The notes: generated by a model from the sequence alone, not told the origin. A stretch of DNA of 64,000 nt from Oasisia sp. SBJ-2009 (GCA_964017155.1 OZ024863.1:46121864-46185863); one strand, 5' to 3'. Counted from the first letter of the stretch, positions 50,301-60,602 are shown. Translations and numbers: made by a program.

Positions 50301-51068
50301 ATTTCGCAAATATTAGTCAACTAATAATATTAATATACATTATAATTATATTATTCGCAATGGAATGACAAGCAACGCAAATAATACGCATGTAATACAA
50401 ATTCCCCAATATAAACCAAGAAAAAATCAAACAAAATCCTGAATTTCGCAAATACCAGTCAAATAATAATATTAATATACATTATATATTACTCGCAATG
50501 GAATGACGAGCAATGCAAATAATACGCAAGTAATACAAATAATTCCAAAATCATATATAATACGGAAGTCAGGACGGAAGTTTCGACACAGTATGTTTCG
50601 GCACAAGATTGCAGAAACGGATGTTTCGGCACACTCTGACCGAATTCAACGATTGCAGAAACGGATGTTTCGGCACTTCCACGTTTGCAGAAACGGATGT
50701 TTCGGCACAATGTGCCGAAACTGTTTTTGGCCGAAACATCCGGCTCCCACGACAACATGACAAATAAATGAAATACCTAATAATAATAATGTTATCTAGG
50801 TTAGGCGAGCGTTAATTAATAGAGTTTTGTCATAATAACAGCACTCGACTACAAATACAGTTATCGGTGTGAATATTTCTGACTCTGACTGTCCGTATCA
50901 TTGTCATCTGAGTGTTTTTCTGACACCACATCAAGTCAGAAGCCACGAGATGTGGATAAGTTTCTTAATATCGCCCAGATAATGTAGAATTCCCCTACAA
51001 TCACGAAGTTGTAGAACAATAACAAATAACATTCTAAAATACAAATTTTACTATAATTTACCTACCAT
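41327..51068 (-). CDS. LTV1: LTV1, 40S ribosome biogenesis factor, 11 exons
   Basis: Exons on the - strand: 51068-51066 (ATG only), 49165-49025, 47445-47299, 47009-46916, 46498-46366, 46045-45838, 44581-44454, 43717-43587, 43081-43029, 42145-41978 and 41437-41327. They join without a stop to 438 residues (human 475). Family signatures: GSVTFHLVHRSQRDPLQADD near the start, KKYGVFYDDDYDYMQHL, then PDIVAALDDDFDFDNP, CESILSTYSNLYNHP, and the basic end KKARKKAVKEERRMRRVEKK. LTV1 holds Rps3/Rps20 on the pre-40S particle and aids its nuclear export; it is released after phosphorylation. The donor after exon 6 is a weak GTCTGT. Exon 1 supplies only the start codon, followed by gtaggt. An inverted near-copy of exon 10 lies in intron 7 (between the exons ending 44454 and starting 43717). 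Confidence 0.93.
41337..41342 (-). terminator. LTV1: Poly(A) signal inside LTV1 last codons
   Basis: AATAAA on the - strand overlaps the last codons before the stop at 41329-41327. No other AATAAA or ATTAAA was seen for about 200 bp downstream, so the 3' UTR may be only a few nucleotides. Confidence 0.45.
41994..42249 (-). repeat. Inverted duplication, arm containing LTV1 exon 10
   Basis: This 256-bp segment (most of exon 10 plus 104 bp of upstream intron) reappears in reverse orientation at 44037-44292. Reading both by eye shows two mismatches in the 256 bp. This arm holds the working exon. Confidence 0.92.
43366..43494. repeat. (ACGG/ACGA)n tetranucleotide repeat
   Basis: Blocks of acgg units followed by about 18 acga units and ending in acaa units. 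Lies in LTV1 intron 8. The open frames across it are artefacts. Confidence 0.95.
44037..44292 (+). pseudogene. Inverted partial copy of LTV1 exon 10
   Basis: The exon copy runs antisense to LTV1, with its acceptor (gacttgtcacag) and first 50 or so codons kept; it breaks off at KKARKK, followed by unrelated sequence and a stop. It cannot be spliced into LTV1 because it is in the wrong strand. The two differences from the real exon are a synonymous CAA/CGA-type change (ccccaag to ccccgag) and one near the break (agctgt to agttgt). Confidence 0.88.
45032..45661. mobile_element. ~630-bp MITE-like element with ~20-bp inverted ends
   Basis: The left end TTCTAACAAAATGAGCCACA and the complement of the right end (TTCTAACAAAATGAGTCACA) match at 19 of 20 positions. 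The interior has no transposase frame. A target duplication was not identified. It lies in LTV1 intron 6. Confidence 0.6.
47446..49024. other. LTV1 intron 2, unclassified repeats
   Basis: This 1.6-kb intron has a GC-richer block (47640-48000) with repeated 'ggcccga/cgggcca' palindromic words and a CpG-rich block (48330-48660). It looks like old transposon material, but no termini or protein remnants could be defined. Confidence 0.35.
49312..49607 (-). mobile_element. hAT-like MITE, 296 bp, 8-bp TSD (copy B)
   Basis: Same family and length as 31963-32258, in opposite orientation. It starts CAGGGCTTTATGCAGG and ends with the complement of CATAGCTTTATCTAGAG. The direct repeat GTGGCAGT flanks it (49304-49311 and 49608-49615). 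Located in LTV1 intron 1. Confidence 0.87.
49839..50748. mobile_element. 910-bp snap-back element with TTTCGGCAC repeats, 8-bp TSD
   Basis: Flanked by the direct repeat ACGACAAC (49831-49838 and 50749-50756). The ends are inverted repeats: left GGGTCCCGGTTGTTTCGGCC, right (complement) GGGAGCCGGATGTTTCGGCC, followed on both sides by AAAAACAGTTTCGGCACA. Inside each end are several copies of a cggatgtttcggcaca unit (about 18-20 bp), mostly head-to-tail. The core (50101-50540) is three tandem copies of a ~140-bp AT-rich unit. No protein frame. The 8-bp duplication fits hAT-type transposition; the family was not recognised. In LTV1 intron 1. Confidence 0.85.
50101..50540. repeat. 140-bp tandem repeat, ~3 copies
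   Basis: Successive units start at the words attccccaatat at about 50120, 50260 and 50401 and each carries cctgaatttcgcaaat and actcgcaatggaatgac. It forms the core of the 910-bp snap-back element. Confidence 0.88.
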
Positions 51069-51200
51069 TTCTACGGCGTTTGTCTAAACCAATATATATG
51101 GATAATGTTAATATTTTGCGTCTTCTAAAAATCTCGAATACCAATCGCAATGTTAGTTGCTGGCGCCCTCTGGTGTTTCGTAAACGTAAACACCGCTGGT
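51069..51200 (-). promoter_or_regulatory. LTV1: LTV1 promoter/leader with CTCF-like site
   Basis: Directly upstream of the LTV1 ATG. On the - strand at 51176-51165 lies ACACCAGAGGGC followed by GCC, matching the bilaterian CTCF core CCASYAGRKGGC except at the first base. No TATA box seen. Confidence 0.4.
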
Positions 51201-51427
51201 TATTCGTACGGCTTCACGCTGCAAACTTTATTCGCAAAGCAAGCGGCATAAACCAAAAATAATTATGCATGTATGGTGTTATAATTACTCAGTGCACAGT
51301 GACGCTTCACGAAGGTTAGACATTAATAATTTTTGTTATAGTAATATACAGATAAATAGACTTAACATTCAGTGTGTTAATTATAATATTATTTATATAA
51401 TAATATATAATATACATATAATATACA

Positions 51428-51429
<2 letters not shown>

Positions 51430-51490
<61 letters not shown>
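51430..51490. repeat. (TA)n microsatellite
   Basis: About 30 TA units. Confidence 0.95.
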
Positions 51491-51493
<3 letters not shown>

Positions 51494-52855
51494 CCTGCAT
51501 GAATGTATGTACAGTGTATGTATGTTCGAGCAACTCTATTGTCACTTTTGCATGTTTATTATACACTACCCATCATCTTTATGTCATGAGGAACGTATAA
51601 TGTGTATGCGGCTTACATTTTGTAGGTATTCTAGGCGGTCTATAGATTTTGAGCTTTAAAAATGTTATGCCGGGTGCCCTCTTAGGCTGAGGATCTTAAG
51701 TGCAAACAGAACTGCTGACCATATTGACTGTTATTGCATGTGCAATTTTTTTCTAGCAGGGTCTTAAAAAAAAAAACTGCTGATATAGCATTGTAATTCA
51801 ACACTGTAACATAAGTACCAGGTAAACACAAAATAAATAGTCTAAGTTTACCATGGAAAACATATTGGCCGTTAAACATGTTTGTTTATGAAAATTATTT
51901 ATAAATGTATTTGTATTACACTATTATGTATTTGGAAGAAAACATTTTGTGTTTACAGAAAATGTATCATTTACCTGCTCAAATATGCACACATGGGATA
52001 AAAAAATCACAAAATTTAGTTATGTATCGTTTTTGTTTCCACAAATCATGAACTCTAAGATGGTACTTTATTTATGGAAGTACATAGTTTTGCTAATAAA
52101 TTGAAGCAAGCTTTAAATAAAACACATTTTGTGAAACAAGGTCTTTCTGATGCATACCGTCTTTAATATACCAAGTATGTTTTGGTAAATGCATGTTTGT
52201 ATTAGTTTGTTTGGTTACCCTGTTTGTTGTGGATACTGAAACTTGAGATTAAGGTATGAATTTCTGCCATGACCTAGATATGTATTTCTGCTTCTGTCCA
52301 GAATGCACTCATGATGACAGTACCCATTGATTGTGACTGGTGACAAATAAACATCTTAGAAAACGAATTACATTTTTTATTATAAGTCAGCATAATTTGA
52401 CTGGCACTAAATTATTAAATTTGTCTCCCTGTTCAACATTAACCTGGAGTGATAACTAAAAATCTATTTTTATAATCAATTCAGGAAAGAAAGGCCCGTC
52501 ATTGTCTCACATACTCATGTTAGTGTCAAATTGGCAGCCTCTATTACTTCTTATAATTTGTGATGCTAAAATACTAGTATCTGACTGGAAAGTTATTCAT
52601 TCTTCGATCCATATGACCTACTAGCCTAAAAACATGTTTGGAGTAATTTATTGTTGGGATACTGAAGGCAGCATGTTACATGGCAGTTGTTTGGGTCTGT
52701 TAATATTATTAAGAGGTCACATTAGCACTAAACTCAATATAAACAATCAGCGGCCGTCAACATACACAAGAGTGAAAGTCACAAACTGACATTGGCCAGG
52801 AACTCTCTCCAGTCATGCCCCAGCTCGTGTCACATTATGTAAGTTGCGTTTGTAG
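51491..52855. other. Intergenic, nothing recognised
   Basis: AT-rich; no frame, splice-linked exon or repeat family could be supported. Confidence 0.4.
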
Positions 52856-53190
52856 AGCGCAGTGGCTCAGGGGTAGAGCTTTGGACTCTTGACTACGAGA
52901 ACCCGGGTTCGAATCCTGGCTGCGGTGTTAAAACCTTGGGCAATTTTTTTCACTCTACATTGCTCCAGTTCACTCAGCTGAATAAATGAGTACCTGGCTA
53001 TAGACAGTGGTGGATATGTGTACGAGCAGCCTTCGCGCATTAATTGTAGCATATGGCTGGATGCTTCACAGAGAAGCTGAGATGGTGTCTGAGTGAACAG
53101 GTCTGTCAGGGAACTTAAGGGAAGTAAAGTGTAAAGCGCTTTGAACGGTCCTGAGGACTGGATACTGCGCTATATAAGAACTTGCCTTTA
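52856..53190 (+). mobile_element. tRNA-derived SINE (copy 2)
   Basis: Best-preserved copy. The head has box A-like gtggctcaggggtagagc and box B GGTTCGAATCC; the body has ctctacattgctccagttca and gtacgagcagccttcgcgca; the tail ends actgcgctatataagaac. The head could fold as a tRNA-like arm set, but the 3' acceptor stem is missing. Confidence 0.88.
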
Positions 53191-53212
53191 AGTCATTTGA
53201 CACGACCATGAA

Positions 53213-53285
53213 GTTCAGTCCGCTGAAGAAAGCTGTGAGAGACAGCCGAAATATATACAGAAAACAAAAAATTCTCGAGAGGTAA
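53213..53285 (+). other. Hammerhead-like/retroposon end sequence
   Basis: The word CTGAAGA is followed by an AGCTGT..ACAGC hairpin and then GAAA, the order of a hammerhead ribozyme core (CUGANGA, stem II, GAAA). Stem III and the cleavage site are not convincing. It may be the end of a Penelope-like copy next to the SINE. Confidence 0.25.
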
Positions 53286-54019
53286 ATCATTTACTAAACA
53301 TAGTTCTCATATATTTCACACATGTAAAATATTTTGAGTATATTGGACATTATATAAGCAACATACAATGTGAACTGAAATAAGGACAAGATAAGATTAA
53401 CTAATAGTTGTATGTGCATATACATAACAATTGTACAAACAAAAATACACTGATACAGGATTTAACTTAATGTTCTAGAAGTTCATAATTTGAACACAAG
53501 ACATGTGAGGAGTTTTATCTGCAATACATTATATCAAAGAATCTGCAATATGGAATAACGGAACTTTATGAAAAACATAACGATGATGATGTTATTGTTA
53601 CCATCTAACTTTCTTTGTCACCTCCAATTTCCACTCCCAAAGGTAAACTCAGGAAGCACTATGGACAGTCATTGTTTAATACATTACCATCCCGTCACAT
53701 GTTGGAGAATACAACCATTGACAGAGAACGTTTCTCCTTAATGATTTTATGTAGTGCATAGTTTCAAACATATAAAACTTCTGTCACAAACATGAAGGTT
53801 ACCTGATGTGACAAATGATTCTCCATGTAAACAGTGTCTCACTTAACATATTAACTGATTTCTCTTTTTTGTCACATGGACAAAGAAAGTCAGACACTGG
53901 TGGATATTGTCACATATACTTTTGCATATTCCAAGAGAACTAGAAACAACATTCTATAGCTTCCACTTATAGTACAGTAGATGTATTTATGCATCTGCAT
54001 TCGTACCAATATGTAACTC

Positions 54020-56026
54020 TCAATGTGCAGTTTTATCTGAATGTACAACTGACTTTTCACATGTTGTAGAATTGAAAGCTTTCAAACCAGAATGCAGTTT
54101 TTCATGCTCTTTGAGGTCAATTGAACTCATGAACGAACCTCCACACATTGTACAAATAAAAGGTTTCACACCTGCTTGTATTGGTTCATTCAATGCTATA
54201 TTCCTCGGGCGCGGTTTCTCACCAGTGTGTATTCTTTGATGTTCTGAAAGATTACTGGAAAACTTAAACAATTTTCCACACATTGTGCAAGAAAAAGGCC
54301 TTTCACCAGTGTGTCGTCTTTTATGTACGTTTAGTTTACAAGCCCATATAAATGACATTCCACAAGTTTCGCAAGTGAATAATTTCTCACGTTTGTGATT
54401 TCTTTCATGCTTTTTGAGATCGTCTGACAACACAAATGACTTTCCACAAGTTGCGCAAGTAAATGGTTTCTCCACTGGGTGCACGCTCTCGTGTTTTGTA
54501 AGACTATGTAAACTAGTGAATGACAAGCCACACGTTGAACAAGGGTAAGATTTTGCATTGCGGTGTCTTTTTTCGTGTGCTACAACACCCTTTGAACGTG
54601 CGAATGACTTTCCGCACATTGAACAAGTGAACGGTTTCTCGCATGAGTGCATTATTTCATGAGTTTTAAGCTCACTCGACCACTTGAATGACTTCCCACA
54701 CGTTGGACAAATGTTCACACTTTTGTGTGTTTGTCTGTGTGCCATGAGTTCAGCAAAACGCATGAAAGACTCCCCACATGTTCTACATGTGTAATTGTTT
54801 ATATCGGCGTGTATTTTTTCATGATCTTTAAGTTTACTACACCATTTAAATGCCTCTCCACATCTTGTGCAAGTGAAAGGTTTCTCATCTGTGTGGCATC
54901 TTTCATGATGTATAAGTTCACTGGAAAATGCGAACGACTTGTCACACTTTGTACAGAAATACAGCTTCACCCGTGCATGTTTTCGCCCATGCACTTTCAG
55001 TTCACCCGCCGACATGTATGATCTTCCACATGTTGTACACTTGAAAGGTCTCTCGTTTCTATGTAACTTTTCATGTTTTGCAAGAGAACGTAGACGCCAG
55101 TATGCCTTGTCACAAGACGTACATGCAAACGGTTTCCAACCCGGGTGTGTAGTTAGGTGTGTCTTTAATCCATGTACTTTAAGACTGGCGAAACGAGTGA
55201 ACATCTCTCCACATGTCATGCATCTGAAAGGTTTTTCACCTGTGTGTATTCGTTCATGTTTTTTCAGATTATCTGAACTTATAAATGATTTTCTGCATGT
55301 TGTACAAATGAACTGTTTTTGATGTTTGCGTCTTTCATGAAATCTGAGATCACGTTGCAAACAGTACGATTTTCCACAAGTACCACACGTATACGCTTTC
55401 TCCACTTTGTGTAGTCTCTTATCTACACACGTCTCTGAGACACTCTGAGTGTTCGCCTCTGGTTTGACCTCTGTCAGTTTATCATCCTGACACACAACCC
55501 AATGTCTTGTCTTTTCACTCTCTCCATCACATTCATCCCGGTCTATCGTCTCTTGTTTCACACAGGTGAGCTCAATAGCATCAACGTCAGTTTTCCATGC
55601 TTGCAACAGATCTACATTTTGGAACTGCAGAAAACGTTCTTGTTCATTGAAGTCTAGCTGCTTCGCAAACTTCAGACTTTCCAAATCTGTGTTGTCACTA
55701 GCATCAACACCACATTCTTGTTGTCCAAGCACACTGTCTTCTTTCGTGGATTGTGGCTGCACATCTTTAACAGACGTTTTTCTTTTTAACACACTGCTCC
55801 CAGGAGGAATATGTTCGAATGTTGTATGATTTGTAGAAGAAATCCTGCTTTTAACAGTTTTATTTCTTTGTAACATACTGCAACTGGGAGATATATGGTC
55901 GAACACTCTACAATTTGTAGAAATTCTGTCTTCGTTGATATGTGAAAGCTGAGAGTCTCCTTGCGTTGTGCCAGAGATTTGTAAGAGGATCTCATCACTG
56001 ATGTCATGTTTATCTTCTGTGTCCAT
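54020..56026 (-). CDS. C2H2 zinc-finger protein A, 15 fingers plus one decayed
   Basis: One coding exon gives 668 residues. Residues 1-210 lack fingers; they are acidic and hold psi-K-x-E (SUMO-type) motifs such as CVKQE and EVKPE. From about 211 there are fifteen C2H2 fingers, most with T-H-E-K-P-like linkers, then a last unit (FNSTTCEKSV) that has lost the cysteine/histidine set. The fingers vary in the base-contacting helix positions, so they should bind a long specific DNA site in the nucleus. An acceptor (tttgtag) 16 nt before the ATG shows a 5' UTR intron. It is a tandem paralog of the gene at 58292-60478, sharing the MD-EDK start and a FLQFQNVDLL motif. No KRAB, BTB or ZAD domain is visible. 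The target is unknown. Confidence 0.88.
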   Translation of the reverse strand: MDTEDKHDISDEILLQISGTTQGDSQLSHINEDRISTNCRVFDHISPSCSMLQRNKTVKSRISSTNHTTFEHIPPGSSVLKRKTSVKDVQPQSTKEDSVLGQQECGVDASDNTDLESLKFAKQLDFNEQERFLQFQNVDLLQAWKTDVDAIELTCVKQETIDRDECDGESEKTRHWVVCQDDKLTEVKPEANTQSVSETCVDKRLHKVEKAYTCGTCGKSYCLQRDLRFHERRKHQKQFICTTCRKSFISSDNLKKHERIHTGEKPFRCMTCGEMFTRFASLKVHGLKTHLTTHPGWKPFACTSCDKAYWRLRSLAKHEKLHRNERPFKCTTCGRSYMSAGELKVHGRKHARVKLYFCTKCDKSFAFSSELIHHERCHTDEKPFTCTRCGEAFKWCSKLKDHEKIHADINNYTCRTCGESFMRFAELMAHRQTHKSVNICPTCGKSFKWSSELKTHEIMHSCEKPFTCSMCGKSFARSKGVVAHEKRHRNAKSYPCSTCGLSFTSLHSLTKHESVHPVEKPFTCATCGKSFVLSDDLKKHERNHKREKLFTCETCGMSFIWACKLNVHKRRHTGERPFSCTMCGKLFKFSSNLSEHQRIHTGEKPRPRNIALNEPIQAGVKPFICTMCGGSFMSSIDLKEHEKLHSGLKAFNSTTCEKSVVHSDKTAH

Positions 56027-57595
56027 TTAAATGTTTCTTATCTACAAATAAAACACACATCATATAACATAGTTAAATTTAAGTAGGTGTATTATTATTT
56101 GTGACATCTGGAAGTCCAAATTTATTTGTGAATAAAATCACCAACAGTTTCATGGTATATGTCAATGGAATTTGAGTGGGTCCAGAACTCAAATTGTATG
56201 AGATACTCTCATTTATTTTTTTACTTCTGTTTGTCAGATTAAAAAACACTGAGTATAAACTGTGATGACAAATACTTTTATGCCAATTTTTCAACAGTAA
56301 CAAATGTTGTGATGAAATTACAGAAAAATGTAAGTGTGACAGTTATGAGCTTTGCCTGTTTTAGGCCTTACGTGTAAGCCCAGCCAGGCTAGGTCTAAGA
56401 TCATTAATTATATTTAATAACTTTTGTCTTAGACTAATAAGCCTCTAACTTCTAAGACTAACTCTAAGACAGACTAGTTAGTAGTAATGTCGACTTCGTG
56501 CTACTGATAGTTAATGACTCCTAAAATAGGCTAAATGTCAGATAACTTATTAAATAACGTTCTACAGGAATACCAAAATTTGATGCATGTGTCACAGATG
56601 TGCAATGCATTGTCCATATCTGTTGTATACTCGGTGTTGATGCAAGGGCAACTGGTTAACTTTGAAAGTGGAAGGGAAGAATGCGTCGACTTAAAACGGC
56701 CCCGGGCGATAATACGGGGGTCAATGTTTTTGGTTAGTAACAAAATAAGCAAACTGACATATTCCACATTATGCATTTAACAGCATCATCCGTGAATCAG
56801 AACTAAATACTAGAAAACTGCTCAACAAAAAACATTACATTGGGTATAAACCTGGCTGTAAACCTAAGTTTCAGAAGAATGAAACAGCAACGAACAATAT
56901 CGCCATCTGTTGGTGATTCTTGTCAAATATTTTTAAAGTGAAAGTAACCGCTAGATGGCTCTACGGTCCACGTGGAGTCTAGATACACCATCCACTGATC
57001 TGTTGAATTCAACAATGGATAGACCACATAACTAGATAGGCATAGACAGTGTATATGGAGGGAGCACAAATCGTGCACATCTACAAGCAACAAACTTAAG
57101 CCGTACCACTACATCTCATGCTAAAATTATTATTAATTTATTATTATCCAATTAATTTTTGAAGGGGTTAATTTATTTAAATATTCAGCATTTTCATGTT
57201 ATTGTAGAAATCTAACGTGTTGCTGTGGTACCTCCTTTGGTGACGGCATCAACATAATATGGCTATAGCTGGTTATGTGACAGGCAAATAACAATTTTTA
57301 GAGCCCTTGTGAGATTTGTTTGCAATCCAAATATTTGACAGTATGGTAGGAAAAACACCTAGTTTTAATGAAAACAAACTTTATTAGTAATACTGCAGAG
57401 ACAAATTATTTACGATACAGTTCGTACACTTTGATGATTAACAATATCCCATTTCGCATGTTCAAAACGTCATACTTCTGCTTACAAATTACTATGCCTG
57501 CATATTCCATGTTGAGGAACTGACTTTAATAACATAAATCACACCACAATACACAGGTTAACATGTATATTTTTTAATATCCCTGTATGGTGTAA
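56027..57595. promoter_or_regulatory. Upstream region of zinc-finger gene A
   Basis: It holds the 5' UTR intron and probably the promoter. At 56902-56913 (-) and 56948-56959 (+) lie two divergent CTCF-like words (gccatctgttgg and ccgctagatggc) about 35 bp apart. The same paired arrangement is found upstream of the paralog (61397 and 61453), so this is likely the duplicated promoter. Confidence 0.45.
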
Positions 57596-57925
57596 AAAGG
57601 CGTATAGCACAAAAAGCCAGTCACCAGATGTCAGGACTGATCAAGACAGTCTACACTATACTCCCTAACAGACCTGCTCAATCAAATACCATCTCAATTT
57701 CTTCCCCAAGCATCCAGCTAAGCTGCAATGAAGGTACAAATTACATTCATACACAACTATCCACCAGTAGTAACACTGTCTATAGCCAGACACACAATCA
57801 TACAGCTGAATAAACTGGAGCAATGTAGAGTGAACAAACTTGGTCAAGGTTCAACACGGCGGCATATAATATCAACAAAGGTTCTCTTAGTCAAGAGTCC
57901 GAAGCTCTAGCCACTGGACAACTAT
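57596..57925 (-). mobile_element. tRNA-derived SINE (copy 3), diverged
   Basis: Same body as the other copies (actggagcaatgtagagtga, agagtccgaagctct) but with a degraded head and tail. Located between the two zinc-finger genes. Confidence 0.75.
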
Positions 57926-58291
57926 GATGACATAAACCAACATAATACAGCAGGCTGTATACACTTCCGTACAAGACTGTTTACATCAAAGATTCGCCAG
58001 TGGCATGTTTAAAGGTGGGACACTGGCCACTGGCACCCTTTTTGGTTTGGAACTATATATGTTTAATAACACATTTTACATGTCTAAACACCCCCAACAT
58101 CACACATACACCACTGTATATAACAGTTGGACTTGCATGCACATACATGTATGCATATTCTTATCAATGTGGATTTAGCATCAACATTAATGACTGTCCA
58201 TATATTTCTTCTTTTAGTTTCACCTGGGTGACAGTGGGTGTACATGTGGAAACATGTACTTGCCAAATGTATACACAAACTGTGTGGTTAA

Positions 58292-60478
58292 TCACAAACA
58301 GTCATGAGTCAATTTGTGTCGTATGTACGCAGAGGAAGAAACAAATGACTTTCCACATGTTGGACAAGTGAAAGGTCGTTCACCGGTGTGTAACCTTACA
58401 TGTGTCGTAAGGTTACTTGACCACCTAAATGACTTTCCACACGTCAGGCAACTGAAAGGTTTCGCACCTGTGTGAATTCTTTCATGTGTTGTCAAATTAC
58501 GTGAACGCATGAATGATTTGCCACACGTTTTACACACAAAAGGTTTGTCACTTGTATGCATTCTTTTGTGTGCTGCAAGAGGACCTAAATGCAAGAATGG
58601 CTTTCCACACGTGTTACAAACGAAAGGTTTCACATCTGGCTGTGGACATTCATGTACTGTAAGAGTACCTGAAAGTAAGAATGAATTTTCACACGATGTA
58701 CAAGTAAACTGATTTACACCTGTGTTCTCACCAGATGGCACAAATGACTTTCCGCAAGTTGTACAAGTGAAAGGCTTCGCATGTGCATGTGTTCTTTCAT
58801 GTCTCGTAAGATGACCTGCACGCATAAATGACTTTCCACACACCGCACAAGAGAATGGTTTTACATCGCCATGTCTCATTTTGTGTTTGGAAAGATAACT
58901 TGAACACACAAAAGACTTTCCACATGTTGTACAAGCGAATGGTCTCGCACTAGTGTGAATTTTTGTATGTGCTGCAAGATTATCTGAACGAAAGAAGGAC
59001 TTTCCACAAGTTGTACACATGAAAGGTTTCACAGCAGTGTGTATTTTATTGTGCGATGTAAGATGGTCTAAACATGCAAATGACTTTCCACAGGTTGTAC
59101 AAGTGAATGGCTTCTCACTTGTGTGCATTCGTTTTTCATGGGTTGCAAGGTTACTCGATTGCCTAAAAGTCTTTCCACATGTAGCACAAATAAAAGGTTT
59201 CACACCCGAATGTAGTCTGTTATGCGTTGTTAGAGTGTGAAAACGAGTGAATGATTTTCCGCAAGTCGTACAAGTGAACGGTCTCTCGTCTGTGTGAGTT
59301 CTTTCGTGTACTTTCAGGTTACATGAATGCCGGAAAGACTTGCCACACGTTGCACAAACGAAAGGTTTTACACCGGTGTGTATTCTTTCATGTACTGTAA
59401 GGTCACGTGGCCTCACGAATGACTTTCCACACACTGCACAACTTAAAAGTTTTACACCTGTATGGACTCTTTCATGTACTGTTAGATCACGTGGCCACAC
59501 AAATGACTTTCCACACGTTGAGCATATGAAAGGTTTCACATCACCGTGCATTTGTTCATGTACTCTAAGATCACGTGGCCACACAAATGACTTTCCACAT
59601 GTTGCACAGATGAATGGTTTCTCACCTGTGTGCGTTCTTTCATGAGCTTTAAGATGACCTGAACGCATGAATGACTTACCACACGTTGTACAAATGAAAG
59701 GTCTCTCATGTGTGTGGATTCTTACATGTGTAGCAAGTCTAGATGAGCGTGTGAATAACTTTCCACAAGTTGTACAACTGAAAGATTTTTTGCTTTTATG
59801 TATTCGCTTGTGTACTGTAAGATTACCAGGATGTTTGAATGACTTTCCACACACATCACAAATGAATGGCCTTTCAGTGTGAGACCTTTCATGAACTTCA
59901 CCTTGCTTAGTTTGAGTGTGTGCCATTTCATGTGTCTGGTAAGTGTTCTCGCTGCAGTTTGTACCTGCAGAAATCTCTGAGACACTGTGAGTATGTCCTT
60001 GCGTGACCTCTTTTAGTATGCCAGCCTCACATACAACCCATTGTCTCGTCTCTTCACTGCCTCTGCCATATTCATCAGGGTCTATCTTCTCTTCTTTTAC
60101 TTTCACTAGTTCTACAATTTCCCTCTGTGATGGCAACAGATCTACATTTTGGAACAGAAGAAACTGTTCTTGTTTGTTGAATTCTAGTTGTTTTTCTTTA
60201 CACTTCATGCCATCCAAACCCCCGGTGTTATGTACATCAACACAGTGTTCTTGTTTGTTGTACATGCTGTCTTCTTTCATGGAAGCTGGTTGCTCATCTT
60301 CAACTTTTATGCATGTTAACATAGTGTAGTCAACAGAACAATTTTTAAACGTTGTGGAATTTGTTGAAATAATTTCTTCTTTGATGTGTGGGTCGGTGCA
60401 CTGAACGTCTTTTTGTGTTCCATCTGAGACTTGTGAATGGATCTCCGTACTGACGTCATCTTTATCTTCGTTGTCCAT
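58292..60478 (-). CDS. C2H2 zinc-finger protein B, ~19 fingers
   Basis: One coding exon gives 728 residues. Residues 1-203 are the acidic head shared with protein A (FLLFQNVDLL, then a QWVVCEAG region) and hold SUMO-type motifs (CIKVE, HIKEE). From about 204 there are nineteen finger units, nearly all with a TCGKSF core and H-T-G-E/V-K-P-type linkers. Unit 14 is cut short (TCGKSFVPSGENTG, no histidines) and unit 15 lacks its second histidine, so the array is split into blocks of 13 and 4 good fingers. Adjacent units 4-6 share WPRDLRV/WPRDLTV/RPRDLTV helices, a sign of recent internal duplication. An acceptor (ctatttttag) 17 nt before the ATG shows a 5' UTR intron. Likely a DNA-binding nuclear protein with unknown target. 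Confidence 0.88.
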   Translation of the reverse strand: MDNEDKDDVSTEIHSQVSDGTQKDVQCTDPHIKEEIISTNSTTFKNCSVDYTMLTCIKVEDEQPASMKEDSMYNKQEHCVDVHNTGGLDGMKCKEKQLEFNKQEQFLLFQNVDLLPSQREIVELVKVKEEKIDPDEYGRGSEETRQWVVCEAGILKEVTQGHTHSVSEISAGTNCSENTYQTHEMAHTQTKQGEVHERSHTERPFICDVCGKSFKHPGNLTVHKRIHKSKKSFSCTTCGKLFTRSSRLATHVRIHTHERPFICTTCGKSFMRSGHLKAHERTHTGEKPFICATCGKSFVWPRDLRVHEQMHGDVKPFICSTCGKSFVWPRDLTVHERVHTGVKLLSCAVCGKSFVRPRDLTVHERIHTGVKPFVCATCGKSFRHSCNLKVHERTHTDERPFTCTTCGKSFTRFHTLTTHNRLHSGVKPFICATCGKTFRQSSNLATHEKRMHTSEKPFTCTTCGKSFACLDHLTSHNKIHTAVKPFMCTTCGKSFFRSDNLAAHTKIHTSARPFACTTCGKSFVCSSYLSKHKMRHGDVKPFSCAVCGKSFMRAGHLTRHERTHAHAKPFTCTTCGKSFVPSGENTGVNQFTCTSCENSFLLSGTLTVHECPQPDVKPFVCNTCGKPFLHLGPLAAHKRMHTSDKPFVCKTCGKSFMRSRNLTTHERIHTGAKPFSCLTCGKSFRWSSNLTTHVRLHTGERPFTCPTCGKSFVSSSAYIRHKLTHDCL

Positions 60479-60602
60479 TTAAAAGCGTTGTGTATCTAAA
60501 AATAGAATACATACCACATGATGTATATTATATAAGCTGGTGTGATATGATACTGGACAATTTTTCATGTGAAACAAAATAGTTATAGCAATAACAAAAG
60601 GT

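Noticed and set aside
54725..60329. Several + strand frames of 70-130 codons opposite the zinc-finger genes
   Set aside because: Antisense shadows of the C2H2 arrays, repeating with the 84-bp finger period.
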